A stretch of DNA of 26,808 bases from Bacillota bacterium. Lineage in GTDB: Bacteria; Bacillota; Clostridia; Oscillospirales; Ruminococcaceae. The notes below the pieces were generated by a model, which worked only from the letters and a program-made list of their open reading frames with translations, was not told the origin of the DNA and searched no databases. Positions 1 through 7,781 of the stretch are shown here, piece after piece. The stretch covers positions 1 through 26,808 of the forward strand of contig JAEZVA010000047.1 in assembly GCA_023443315.1 (NCBI GenBank), written 5' to 3'. The translations under genes were made by a program, and so were the position numbers. The number at the start of each line of letters is the position of its first letter. Positions within the stretch are counted from its first letter, which is position 1.

Positions 1-60
1 ACCGGTATTGAGACCCTTGAGCAGTTCGTCAATCTGCTGTTGTGACAATATATCTGGCAT
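1..60 (-). CDS. fliM: Flagellar motor switch protein FliM, N-terminal 20 codons only (gene runs off the left edge)
   Basis: Reading leftward from an ATG at 60, the first 20 codons give a peptide with ILSQQQIDELL near its start. This matches the conserved N-terminal segment of FliM, to which phosphorylated CheY binds to change rotation. FliY starts with a similar segment, so FliY is the alternative. FliM is preferred because it is the usual first switch gene after the hook and motor genes. A good ribosome site (AAAGGAG) lies about 8 nt upstream, in the 44-nt gap after motB. Everything after residue 20 is outside the window. Confidence 0.8.
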   Translation of the reverse strand, partial: MPDILSQQQIDELLKGLNTG

Positions 61-104
61 ATCAGGGGTTCTCCTTTTTTACGGCTTTCAGGGCAAACGG
101 GTCA

Positions 105-947
105 TTATGGCATATAGTCGTTATCAACGGTAAATTTATCTTGACCAAAGAACTTGGAAACCAGCTCTTTGAGGCTTTCTTGGTCTTCAACGTTAATATT
201 TTTTTCTACAATCAAGATTTCAACTCTGCGGTTCTTTTTTCTTCCGTCAGACGTTGCGTTATCGGCAATGGGTCTGTATTTACCATAACCCAGCGCACTC
301 AACTTTTCTGAGGCAATACCGCAAGCATCTTCTAGGTATTTTAGCACCGCATTGGCTCGGTCGGAGGACAACTGGCGGTCATCGACACGATAGTTCGCAT
401 CTTCTAATACAGTGGCTGTATGTCCTTCTATTCGAATAACTCCAATAGAGTCTTCAGCCAGCTTAATTCCCCCACCAATTTCAGAAAGGACGGTTTTTCC
501 CTCTTCGCGCAAAACCGCACTGTCGGGGTTGAAAAACACATTATCGGTAAAGCGAATAAAAACATAATTCTTACCACTTTGAATCTCAATACTCTCCTTC
601 ATCTCACCGTCGCTCATGGACTCGACATAATCCTCGAGAAGTTTGTACAGCATCTCAACATCTATCTGTGCATCCGATTCTTCGACAACAGGGGATTCGC
701 CAATACCGGTTCCCGTGCTTCCCACCTGACCATCGCCATCTGCAGTAACATCGTCAACTACCACAAGCTGACTTGTCGTAATGCCTATGTTCGAAAGCGC
801 TGCCTTTAAAAATTCCCATTTTTCTTCACTAACGGTTGACATGGAATAAAGAAGTACAAAAAAGGTTAGTAACAACGTGACCATATCCGCATAGGTATTG
901 AGCCATTCGCTGCTCGCCCCTTCATCCTGCCTTTTTCGCTTTGCCAC
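105..947 (-). CDS. motB: Flagellar stator protein MotB
   Basis: MotB is the peptidoglycan-anchored stator subunit that carries the ion-binding aspartate and works with MotA to drive rotation. The protein has 280 residues: a short basic N-terminus, one membrane segment at about 14-37 with YADMVTLLLTFFVLLYSMS, where D21 is the expected ion-binding aspartate, a linker rich in Gly, Asp and Glu, and an OmpA-like domain from about 135 that ends with the NRRVEI motif. The start is a GTG at 947 because GAGGGGAGGGA lies 8 nt upstream; an ATG nine codons earlier has no comparable site. The wall-binding loop reads GHTAT rather than the usual GHTD, so the aspartate is an alanine at residue 178. motA lies 39 nt upstream and fliM follows directly; fliL, often found between them, is absent here. 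Confidence 0.95.
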   Translation of the reverse strand: MAKRKRQDEGASSEWLNTYADMVTLLLTFFVLLYSMSTVSEEKWEFLKAALSNIGITTSQLVVVDDVTADGDGQVGSTGTGIGESPVVEESDAQIDVEMLYKLLEDYVESMSDGEMKESIEIQSGKNYVFIRFTDNVFFNPDSAVLREEGKTVLSEIGGGIKLAEDSIGVIRIEGHTATVLEDANYRVDDRQLSSDRANAVLKYLEDACGIASEKLSALGYGKYRPIADNATSDGRKKNRRVEILIVEKNINVEDQESLKELVSKFFGQDKFTVDNDYMP

Positions 948-986
948 GGGTGATCCCTCCCCTCGAAACAGCAATCATTTGCAACA

Positions 987-1871
987 TTATTTTTTAATCT
1001 TAGCGGGTTTTTTCGCAGCAGGCTCAGAATCCATATCTCCACTCGAATCCGACGCCCCAGACTTCTGTTGTTTTGCTACAAACGATGCGGGAAGTAAGCG
1101 GTACAGTTTTTCGGAAATAAACCTTGGGTTTTCACCGGCTTGAATTGCCAGAATTCCTTCGCAAATAATTAGCTTACAGAGATATTCCTCTTCATGGCGC
1201 ACCTTGAGTTTGGATGAGATAGGCATAAATATAACGTTACACAACATAGAACCGTAGAATGTAGTAATCAGCGCCTTGGACATACCACTACCTAGGCTTT
1301 CAGGATCATCCATCTGCTTTAACATTAAAATAAGACCGATGAGCGTACCAATCATACCGAATGCAGGGGCAAACGTCGCACCTTTGTCGTAAAACGATCG
1401 ATCCTGCGCATGGCGTTCATCCAAGAAATCCAGTTCGTCCTCAAGGAGGGATTTTACTTTCTCGGGGTCAATTGCATCAACAACCATCATAATACCGTTG
1501 CGCAAAAAATCATCGTCGTTGTCCTTGAGCTCATCCTCCAGAGCAAGCAAGCCTCTGGATCGCGCGGATTTAGCAAGGGCTACAATGCGTTCAATCTGAT
1601 CGATTGGGTTATATTTGCGCGGTAAAAAGATAATTTTTAAATGCTTAAACAGTTTTACAAACGCTTTTCCCGGAAATGAAATCATCAAAGTGGCAAACGT
1701 ACCGCCGATGGTAATGGCAATACTCGGATAATCAATGAATGTTAATATATCAGAAAACTTAATCTGGTTTGCAAAATTAAATGCCTGCCCCGCTTCTGGC
1801 ATTGTAAACACCATGCCAAATACAACCAAAACAATCGCGGCTATGAATCCTATAATCGACATTAAATCCAT
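987..1871 (-). CDS. motA: Flagellar stator protein MotA
   Basis: MotA forms the ion channel of the stator with MotB and pushes on FliG through its cytoplasmic loop. The 294 residues fit the MotA/TolQ/ExbB family: paired membrane segments at the N-terminus (about 5-25 and 45-65), a long cytoplasmic loop with SRGLLALEDEL, carrying the conserved Arg and Glu that contact FliG, and a second pair of membrane segments containing TFAPAFGMIGTLIGLILML. It is somewhat longer than usual because of a hydrophilic C-terminal tail rich in Ser, Pro and Lys. AAGGATG lies 7-8 nt upstream of the ATG. It sits between flbD and motB, 43 nt and 39 nt away, so the three are probably on one transcript. Confidence 0.96.
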   Translation of the reverse strand: MDLMSIIGFIAAIVLVVFGMVFTMPEAGQAFNFANQIKFSDILTFIDYPSIAITIGGTFATLMISFPGKAFVKLFKHLKIIFLPRKYNPIDQIERIVALAKSARSRGLLALEDELKDNDDDFLRNGIMMVVDAIDPEKVKSLLEDELDFLDERHAQDRSFYDKGATFAPAFGMIGTLIGLILMLKQMDDPESLGSGMSKALITTFYGSMLCNVIFMPISSKLKVRHEEEYLCKLIICEGILAIQAGENPRFISEKLYRLLPASFVAKQQKSGASDSSGDMDSEPAAKKPAKIKK

Positions 1872-1914
1872 TTGGTATCATCCTTTTATCTTTTATGGAA
1901 TACGCACCTACAGA

Positions 1915-2115
1915 TTAGTTGAACTTGCCGAATATTCTTCGCTTATATGCGATTATTTTCTCAAGTATTTCGTTGGTGGTTTCTCCGACAATTAAAATCT
2001 TTCCATTTAACAGTTTTATGGTGGTGTCGGGAGTTTCTTCAATCGATTCAATCAGGTCACAGTTTAAAATAAATTCTTTAGAATCCTTCTTTGTTACCCT
2101 GGTTAGCTTAATCAT
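1915..2115 (-). CDS. swrD: FlbD/SwrD family flagellar protein
   Basis: This is a 66-residue protein of the FlbD family, beginning MIKLTRV, with a central acidic stretch and GKILIVGETTNEIL. In Bacillus subtilis the homologue SwrD (YlzI) raises stator protein levels and so motor torque for swarming. Placement directly before motA and motB fits such a role here, although that is inferred. The start is the ATG at 2115 because AGGAGGGAG lies about 9 nt upstream; an in-frame ATG eight codons earlier has no site. The 126-nt gap upstream holds the stem-loop that follows flgE. Confidence 0.88.
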   Translation of the reverse strand: MIKLTRVTKKDSKEFILNCDLIESIEETPDTTIKLLNGKILIVGETTNEILEKIIAYKRRIFGKFN

Positions 2116-2195
2116 GGCAATCTCCCTCCTAAATGACAACCAACATTGATTTGTCTTTGCCTTAACTGATGTTCTTTTTCGTTTTTAACAATTTA

Positions 2196-2230
2196 GTGAA
2201 TAAGGGGCTCTGTTTTCACCCCTTATTCAC
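2196..2230 (-). other. Strong stem-loop between flgE and flbD, no U-tract
   Basis: GTGAATAAGGGG (2196-2207) and CCCCTTATTCAC (2219-2230) form a perfect 12-bp stem with an 11-nt loop, starting 12 nt after the flgE stop codon in the direction of transcription. On the minus strand the sequence that follows is A-rich, not T-rich, so a classical Rho-independent terminator is not supported. An mRNA processing or stabilising element at the 3' end of flgE is more likely (inference). Confidence 0.7.
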
Positions 2231-2241
2231 CAATAATCAGA

Positions 2242-3546
2242 TTAGCGTTTGAGGTTCACAAGCTCATTGAGCATTTCATCCGTTACCGTAATGATCCTGG
2301 CGTTAGCCTGAAAGCCGCGCTGTGTTGTAATCATATCGGTAAACTCGGCGGAAAGGTCTACGTTTGACATTTCAAGGGTACCTGCCTGAAGCGCTCCGGA
2401 ACCAGAGGTACCCGCAACACAGATAGATGGCTCACCAGAGTTTGCACTCTGAGAAAAATAGGTGTTACCCTCTGCATTCATACCCTCTGGGTTGTTAAAT
2501 ATTGCAAGATCAATGCGCCCGAGCACCAGTGTGCCGTGAATGGCATGGTTACCCGAGATAACGCCGTCTGATCCAATGGAAACACTCGTGAGGTCTCTAA
2601 CTTCCTGCAACGCAAAGCTTCTGCCTTCCTCGGTTTTGAATGTTCCAAGTTTAGCAAGTTGATCACCGGTCATAGGCTGATCCACTGGAGGACTTCCATT
2701 ATCAGTAGGGAAGATCAAATCGCTCAGTACAAAACCACCGCCCGGTATGGCATCTGGTGAAAGATAGTTGCCATCGGCATCCAAAATACCCACAGTACCC
2801 GAAGCAGCTGTATCGCCCGGAGTACCCGCTGCGATAACGAGATACTTGTTGATGTCGTCCATATCTGCAAAATCTTCGTTAGGGTCAAATGTAACAGTCA
2901 ACGTAGTACCTTCTAACACCGCTTTCGTAGGCGTGCCCGCGACACCTGCTACAAAGTTCACGGTCATATTCCCGTTTTCACCTGCACCAATACAGGTAAT
3001 CTTGGCAGCTTGAGAAAATGTGCCGTAAAGGGCAACCGTTTTCTCATCAAACGCTTGATTATCCTGAACGGGGGGAACGGTAACCTGAATCTTTCCGCTG
3101 GATGGTGTCGCTGTACGTGCTTCGGGTCCCGAAGCACCGAGTACAAAGTTGCCTGCTGAGTCGATTACATTACCGTTGGAGTCGATACCGAGCATTCCTG
3201 CGCGGGTATAAAAGACATTGCCCGCAGAATCCTGCACCTGCAAAAAGCCCTGCCCTGCAATCGCAACATCCATGCCGTTATCCGTCGGCTGGAAGCCGGA
3301 CTGCCCCATCAAGATGTCGATGGAGGCAACCTGAGCGCCGTAACCAACCTGCTTGGGGTTGACACCGCCACGCAGCTGTGTACCCGATGAAGCACCGCTA
3401 AGGGTCTGATAATACACGTCTCGGAATGTGGTTCTGGAAGACTTAAAGCCATAGGTGTTAACGTTGGCAATATTATTGCCGATTACGTCCATTCTTGTCT
3501 GGTGTGCGCGTAATCCGGCAACGCCGGAATACATGGCTCTTACCAT
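2242..3546 (-). CDS. flgE: Flagellar hook protein FlgE
   Basis: FlgE is exported by the flagellar type III system and polymerises into the hook, the universal joint between rod and filament. The 434-residue protein starts with the rod/hook signature (MYSGVAGLRAHQTRMDVIGNNIANVNTYGFK), followed by the FlgE/F/G-like core GMDVAIAGQGFLQVQ at about 91-105, a variable middle part and the C-terminal helix with MITTQRGFQANARIITVTDE. The N- and C-terminal heptad regions that pack in the hook core are both intact. The start at 3546 has AAAGGAG 9 nt upstream. The gene is flanked by stem-loops on both sides. Two cysteines are present (one at residue 185), unusual for an exported filament-type protein but also seen in this window's FlgK. 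Confidence 0.97.
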   Translation of the reverse strand: MVRAMYSGVAGLRAHQTRMDVIGNNIANVNTYGFKSSRTTFRDVYYQTLSGASSGTQLRGGVNPKQVGYGAQVASIDILMGQSGFQPTDNGMDVAIAGQGFLQVQDSAGNVFYTRAGMLGIDSNGNVIDSAGNFVLGASGPEARTATPSSGKIQVTVPPVQDNQAFDEKTVALYGTFSQAAKITCIGAGENGNMTVNFVAGVAGTPTKAVLEGTTLTVTFDPNEDFADMDDINKYLVIAAGTPGDTAASGTVGILDADGNYLSPDAIPGGGFVLSDLIFPTDNGSPPVDQPMTGDQLAKLGTFKTEEGRSFALQEVRDLTSVSIGSDGVISGNHAIHGTLVLGRIDLAIFNNPEGMNAEGNTYFSQSANSGEPSICVAGTSGSGALQAGTLEMSNVDLSAEFTDMITTQRGFQANARIITVTDEMLNELVNLKR

Positions 3547-3573
3547 TAAAATATACTCCTTTTCTGGGAACCG

Positions 3574-3601
3574 TCAGTTTCGTCAGTCAGTCGGAAACTG
3601 A
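3574..3601 (-). other. Stem-loop in the leader of flgE
   Basis: TCAGTTTC and GAAACTGA form an 8-bp stem around a 12-nt loop that contains GTCAGTCAGTC, a tandem GTCA repeat. It lies in the 77-nt gap between the TIGR02530-type gene and flgE, just ahead of the flgE ribosome site. Together with the larger hairpin after flgE it brackets the gene. The function is unknown; mRNA stability or translational tuning are possible. Confidence 0.45.
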
Positions 3602-3623
3602 ATCAACCTCCAAAAAGGTCCGG

Positions 3624-4016
3624 TTAAATAATTACGGTTCCTTCAATATTTGTGAATACGCTTCCGTTTAGGTCATCGCCGTTTAAAGTGGTTACCACCG
3701 TGCCGTTTTTAACACTGACGATAAAGGCTGTTTTGTCGATTAAAATCAGTGTATCGTCAAGTCCTTTTTCTTCCGCAAGCCTCATACCTTGACTCAGACG
3801 CTCAAGCTTCGCATCCCCCAGCTCTATGCCGCGGTCAATGATGCGATTCTGCGCGTGCTTTGAAAAGCTAATCTGGTTTTGCTGCTGCGTCTTTAAAATC
3901 TGTGCAAACGAAGAAGTTTGTTCTCCGCCTGTTTGCTTGACGGGTGTGTTTTGCTGTGGCAGTGTGAAGCCTGTGGTAACGGAAAACGGCCGGTTAATAA
4001 TTGGTCCGTTTGCCAT
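3624..4016 (-). CDS. Flagellar operon protein, TIGR02530 (flg_new) type
   Basis: This 130-residue protein belongs to the small family found between flgD and flgE in Firmicutes flagellar operons. The conserved C-terminal half is present: FSKHAQNRIIDRGIEL, then LAEEKGLDDTLILIDKTAFIVS and a terminal stretch with NGSVFTNIEGTVII. The N-terminal 45 residues are Gln- and Thr-rich and look disordered. The biochemical role is not established; the position suggests help with hook assembly or early export. A GGGAGGG ribosome site lies 8-9 nt upstream of the ATG. It is separated by 65 nt from flgD upstream and 77 nt from flgE downstream. Confidence 0.9.
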   Translation of the reverse strand: MANGPIINRPFSVTTGFTLPQQNTPVKQTGGEQTSSFAQILKTQQQNQISFSKHAQNRIIDRGIELGDAKLERLSQGMRLAEEKGLDDTLILIDKTAFIVSVKNGTVVTTLNGDDLNGSVFTNIEGTVII

Positions 4017-4081
4017 TGATGTGTTCCCTCCCTGGATGGGTAGCTGTTTGCTTCCATTTTAGTTCACAGTTGAGGTGGTTA

Positions 4082-4609
4082 TTATTCGAAGCCGCCGGAA
4101 TCCCCTGGGTCTTCAGGGTTGTTTGGTCCGCCTGAGTTGTTGCCTTCGTCGCCTGTTTGGGCTGGGGTATCAGGCACTTTGATCTCCATCAGATTCTCCA
4201 GTGTAAACGACTTGCCGTCAACATAAAACTCATACCCGCCCGATGAAAAGGCGATGCGTTCCACCACCCCTGTTGTTGAAACCACGTTTCCATTGGAATC
4301 AATCTTAGCGGCTATTACGGTTTTCCCTATTAGCGAAGAAGCAAACGCTGCGTTGGTGGAATACAGGATGTCTTGTTGCATCTGCATTGCCGTAAACTGA
4401 GCAAGCTGAGCGAGAAACTCGGCGTTGTCGGTGGGATTCATAAAATCCTGATTGGATAGCTGTGCAGCAATCAGCGAAAAGAAATCGGAGATGTCTACAC
4501 TGGAGTTATCCTCAGTCGAAAGCCAATACTTGTGTCCGCCTTCTGTTGTGTAGACTTTTTTGCCATCAGTCGCCGCGTACTGCGAGTTGTATCCCGAAAT
4601 ACCGCCCAT
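4082..4609 (-). CDS. flgD: Flagellar hook-capping scaffold protein FlgD
   Basis: FlgD caps the growing hook and is needed for FlgE subunits to polymerise. The protein has 175 residues. It carries the conserved N-terminal block SDFFSLIAAQLSNQDFMNPT and DNAEFLAQLAQFTAMQMQ, then a compact beta-rich domain (IGKTVIAAKID through LENLMEIKVP), and ends in a low-complexity tail rich in Asn, Gly, Pro and Glu. The start is taken as the ATG at 4609, 6 nt after a perfect AGGAGG. An ATG two codons earlier abuts that AGGAGG with no spacing and is unlikely to be used. fliK ends 22 nt upstream, so the two are clearly cotranscribed. Confidence 0.94.
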   Translation of the reverse strand: MGGISGYNSQYAATDGKKVYTTEGGHKYWLSTEDNSSVDISDFFSLIAAQLSNQDFMNPTDNAEFLAQLAQFTAMQMQQDILYSTNAAFASSLIGKTVIAAKIDSNGNVVSTTGVVERIAFSSGGYEFYVDGKSFTLENLMEIKVPDTPAQTGDEGNNSGGPNNPEDPGDSGGFE

Positions 4610-4631
4610 AATCATCCTCCTTTCTTAAAAA

Positions 4632-5828
4632 CTAAACATAACAATTCAAAATTGATGTGGAACCTAGAACCTTGACGGGGGAAATGGAGTTCTCCACAAC
4701 AATCGGCATACTTCGGATGGTAAATCGCTGTGTATGCTCTGGGCGCTGTTGTTGCCGTCCGCCCAGCATAGAAAATTGTCCGCCCGACGCAAGGTTGTTA
4801 AACGCTTGGTTTTCTACGGAGCAGGTCTCTAGCTGAATGTTGTTTTCCTTTAAGGCAGTTTTGAGTTCCGCCATCTGTGTGTTGATAAGCTTGGTAGCGT
4901 GATCATTTGCGGTCAGGATGCTTAGGGAGACCGTTCCCTGCTCATACACAAGCTTAACAGTTAATTCTCCGAGTGCTTCTGGCTGTAGCCTCATCGTAAA
5001 CTCTGTTTTGCCGCTACTGTATGCATCCATCACCGCGGTTGCAACCTGCGCGGACGGAGGCATATTGGGTTGCTCCTTCGCGGTAACCGCTTGCATGGTC
5101 AGACCGGCATTTTCAAGCCGTTGCGAAAAGGTATTGAGTTGTCCGGTATCCGGCTGCGTTTTGGATTGCGTCTCTGGTTTTTGTACTGTTTTCGTGTTTT
5201 CGGATGCCGTTCGGCTTCCCGCATCAGAGCCGCTCTGTTTGCCTTGCTTTGTGCCAAACTCATGTTCGGTACTCTGTGTGTTTTCGACTGTCATCACAGA
5301 TGAGTCTTGCGCTGTTTCAGCATTACTCTTATCCGAGCTTGCCTGCAGCACCGAGATCTGACCACTTGTCTCAACAGACTGTGTTTGGGGGGGCGCCTCC
5401 CCTGCTTGTTGCAGCGCTTCCTGTACCGCAGGAACTGAGCTTGGTATAGCAGGTATATTGACCGAAGTATCAGATGGAGGTACCTGTTGCGGCGGGTGTT
5501 CTGTTTGCATCTGCACTGGTATGTCTGGAATCGACACAGGCATCATTGCAAAAATGGAGACAATCTGCATCGCGGCATCCGCCTGCTGTTCGTTCTCATC
5601 AGCTTCATCGATTACTGGTTGTTCGTTTTGTATCGAATCGCTTGAATCGGTTTTTACTTCTGTGTCAGTACCATTTTCGGCAGACGACCTGGGTTGCTTC
5701 GCTTCGTCTAGACGCCTTTTTAGCTCACTCGAAAAGCTGGTTTCATCGGTCGTTTCATCCCGCTTGGTCGGCCGAGGCTTTGATTGAACCGTTTGCACGG
5801 CAAAATCGGTATACATCTGCGTGTTCAT
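4632..5828 (-). CDS. fliK: Flagellar hook-length control protein FliK
   Basis: FliK measures hook length and switches the export gate from rod/hook to filament substrates. The 398-residue protein has the usual layout: a long low-complexity N-terminal part rich in Gln, Ser, Thr and Pro, then a compact C-terminal Flg_hook domain at about 277-341 with LQPEALGELTVKLVYEQGTV, and a 57-residue tail. The start is the ATG at 5828, preceded by AAAGGAGGTGAG, a near-perfect ribosome site; the longer reading frame would start in AT-rich leader. A 167-nt gap separates it from fliJ, the widest in the operon, and holds a promoter-like site. Low sequence conservation outside the C-terminal domain is normal for FliK. 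Confidence 0.93.
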   Translation of the reverse strand: MNTQMYTDFAVQTVQSKPRPTKRDETTDETSFSSELKRRLDEAKQPRSSAENGTDTEVKTDSSDSIQNEQPVIDEADENEQQADAAMQIVSIFAMMPVSIPDIPVQMQTEHPPQQVPPSDTSVNIPAIPSSVPAVQEALQQAGEAPPQTQSVETSGQISVLQASSDKSNAETAQDSSVMTVENTQSTEHEFGTKQGKQSGSDAGSRTASENTKTVQKPETQSKTQPDTGQLNTFSQRLENAGLTMQAVTAKEQPNMPPSAQVATAVMDAYSSGKTEFTMRLQPEALGELTVKLVYEQGTVSLSILTANDHATKLINTQMAELKTALKENNIQLETCSVENQAFNNLASGGQFSMLGGRQQQRPEHTQRFTIRSMPIVVENSISPVKVLGSTSILNCYV

Positions 5829-5862
5829 GTTTTTCTCACCTCCTTTCGTTGTTATCCTGTAT

Positions 5863-5871
5863 ATTATAACA
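5863..5871 (-). promoter_or_regulatory. Extended -10 promoter-like site upstream of fliK
   Basis: On the minus strand the sequence reads TGTTATAAT: a perfect TATAAT at 5868-5863 preceded by the TGn of an extended -10 element. No good -35 hexamer lies 16-18 nt upstream, which extended -10 promoters can tolerate. Transcription would begin near 5856, giving a leader of about 28 nt that ends in the strong fliK ribosome site. This would be an internal promoter for fliK and the hook and motor genes after it. Confidence 0.55.
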
Positions 5872-5899
5872 AATTGTGAGGAAAAGATATACATTATTT

Positions 5900-5921
5900 G
5901 TTGCACTATTGTTGCACTATT
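5900..5921 (-). repeat. Perfect 11-bp tandem direct repeat upstream of the fliK promoter
   Basis: The unit GTTGCACTATT (plus strand) occurs twice in a row at 5900-5910 and 5911-5921. The 11-bp period is about one helical turn, so both units face the same side of the DNA. They lie roughly 44-65 bp upstream of the predicted start near 5856, where activators often bind. A palindrome CTTATATAAG at 5935-5944 lies a little further upstream. The binding protein, if any, is unknown. Confidence 0.6.
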
Positions 5922-5995
5922 TTATGTTTTGTATCTTATATAAGCGTTATATTACATAATTAAGCATTATTAACATATATTTAAAGCTGTAGTAT

Positions 5996-6436
5996 TTAGC
6001 CGGAAAGTGCAGCATTGGCGACAAATTCTTCAATGAGCAACTGAAGCTCTTTGCTTTCTTCTAGCAAATACTCCTCATATTGGCGTTCTTTTAGCTTTTC
6101 AAGGGTCGAAATGTCTTGAGAAACCTTTACCACCACCGTCATCTGATCATTGACTCTCGCTTGTGCGAACTTCACCTGATGGGTCTGCATCTTGATACGT
6201 TCGTTAAGTGAGTTAAGATAACTTTTACGTAGAGATACCTCCTGAGGCGCAACACCTTCTCGTGTCTTTTCATTCAATTCGCTATTATATCTTGCAAACT
6301 CTTCACGGAGAGAATTGAGTGTTTGAATCAAATAATCGAGCTTTTGCCTAAGCTCCGCAAGACGGTTCTTCTCGTCTCTAAGCTCCTGATCCTTATAATC
6401 AAGCATCTTTTCCAATGAAAACTCAAATCGTTTCAT
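5996..6436 (-). CDS. fliJ: Flagellar export chaperone/stalk protein FliJ
   Basis: FliJ is the coiled-coil central stalk of the export ATPase and helps load substrates and couple ATP hydrolysis to export. The 146 residues begin MKRFEFSLEKMLDYKD, typical of FliJ, and are nearly all alpha-helical, rich in Glu, Lys, Arg, Gln and Leu with heptad spacing. The length agrees with the family. AGGAG lies 12 nt upstream of the ATG, directly after the fliI stop, so translation is probably coupled to fliI. A homologue of ylxF, found after fliJ in Bacillus, is absent; the AT-rich fliK promoter gap follows instead. Confidence 0.92.
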   Translation of the reverse strand: MKRFEFSLEKMLDYKDQELRDEKNRLAELRQKLDYLIQTLNSLREEFARYNSELNEKTREGVAPQEVSLRKSYLNSLNERIKMQTHQVKFAQARVNDQMTVVVKVSQDISTLEKLKERQYEEYLLEESKELQLLIEEFVANAALSG

Positions 6437-6453
6437 GGACTATCCATGCTCCT

Positions 6454-7767
6454 TTACATCAGCGCGTTCTTCATTAGTTCGATTGTTTTTTGGTAATCAA
6501 ATGCCTCATAGATATCCTGACGAAGGAAGTCGTTGACCTTTTCAATCTTTGCAATGGCCGCATCCAACGCAGGATTGGTTCCCGCCTTGTAGGCGCCAAT
6601 GGTAATCAGATCGTAGTTTGAGTAGTACACCGAAAGAACGCTTCGAATGCGGTTTGCTAGGTCTAGCTGCTCTTTATCCACAATCTCGTTCATCAGACGG
6701 CTTACACTCGCCAAAACATCGATAGCAGGATATTGGTTGCGCATGGCAATCTTCCGTGACAAAACGATATGTCCGTCAATAATACCGCGTACGGTATCGG
6801 ATATCGGCTCGTTGACATCATCCCCCTCGACAAGTACGGTATAGATACCCGTAATGGATCCGGTCTCGAAGTTCCCGGTGCGCTCCAACAGCTTTGGCAT
6901 TACCGAGTATACCGACGGGGTATACCCGCGAGAAACCGGCGGCTCTCCGGTAGCTAGACCGATTTCACGTTGCGCCATTGCGTATCGGGTTAGGGAATCC
7001 ATCATCAGCAGGACGCTTTTGCCTTGATCCTTAAAATACTCGGCTATCGTTGTTGCGGTTAGTGCACATTTAAGTCTCTGCATCGCGGGCTGGTCGGATG
7101 TAGCGACCAGCAAGACGCTTCGAGCCATCCCTTCTTCTCCAAGGTCTCGCTCAATAAAATCGCGCACCTCTCGCCCTCTCTCGCCCACCAGTGCTATCAC
7201 GTTGACATCCGCCGTGACGTTACGCGCAATCATCCCGAGCAGGGTGCTTTTACCGACGCCGCTGCCCGAAAAGATGCCCATTCTCTGCCCTTTTCCGCAA
7301 GTTAACAATCCATCAATCGTCTTAACGCCAAAGCTGATGCGTTTGTCAATCCTTGGTCTTCCCAGTGGATTGGACGGTGTGTTGGTAACATCGTAAAACA
7401 GACTGCCATCCACATCGCCTTTATCATCAATCGGGGTGCCTGTGCCGTCAAGGATGCGCCCGATTAACGCCTCACTCACCTTTACCTTTAGCTTGTCTGC
7501 CGTGGATTCCACAATGCTACCGGGTCCAATGCCATCAATGTCATCATATGGCATAAGGAGTACTCGGCTTTCACGAAAACCGACCACCTCTGCCTGCACA
7601 ATACGGTTTGCCTGCCCCGCATAGATTCTACAGACATCGCCGATGTTTGCAAGGGGACCCTTGGACTCAATCATCAATCCAATAATCTTATCCACCTTGC
7701 CATAATAGATTATCAAGCTTTTTCGGCGCAGGTCGTTTTTAATGCCCTCTAATACCAATCCCAGCAC
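6454..7767 (-). CDS. fliI: Flagellum-specific ATPase FliI
   Basis: FliI is the hexameric ATPase of the flagellar type III export apparatus, related to the F1 beta subunit. The 437 residues contain Walker A GSGVGKST at 168-175, GERGREVRDFIERDLG from 195, and the Walker B segment SVLLMMDSLTRYAMAQRE from 251, followed by the family motif GEPPVSRGYTPSVY. The length matches the family. The start is uncertain: a GTG at 7767 sits only 2 nt from AAGG, while an in-frame TTG at 7758 has better spacing. Both are non-ATG starts. fliH ends 21 nt upstream inside a small hairpin. Confidence 0.96.
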   Translation of the reverse strand: MLGLVLEGIKNDLRRKSLIIYYGKVDKIIGLMIESKGPLANIGDVCRIYAGQANRIVQAEVVGFRESRVLLMPYDDIDGIGPGSIVESTADKLKVKVSEALIGRILDGTGTPIDDKGDVDGSLFYDVTNTPSNPLGRPRIDKRISFGVKTIDGLLTCGKGQRMGIFSGSGVGKSTLLGMIARNVTADVNVIALVGERGREVRDFIERDLGEEGMARSVLLVATSDQPAMQRLKCALTATTIAEYFKDQGKSVLLMMDSLTRYAMAQREIGLATGEPPVSRGYTPSVYSVMPKLLERTGNFETGSITGIYTVLVEGDDVNEPISDTVRGIIDGHIVLSRKIAMRNQYPAIDVLASVSRLMNEIVDKEQLDLANRIRSVLSVYYSNYDLITIGAYKAGTNPALDAAIAKIEKVNDFLRQDIYEAFDYQKTIELMKNALM

Positions 7768-7781
7768 ATCCTTAAAACAAG

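Noticed and set aside
2242..3546. Cysteine-based lysinoalanine cross-linking of FlgE as in spirochaetes
   Set aside because: The spirochaete site needs a Cys-Asn pair and a specific lysine; here C185 is followed by Ile and the surroundings differ. Cysteines also occur in FlgK in this window, so they look incidental.
4918..5869. Several overlapping plus-strand frames of 77-147 codons opposite fliK
   Set aside because: They are antisense shadows of the low-complexity fliK sequence and show no ribosome sites or known domains.
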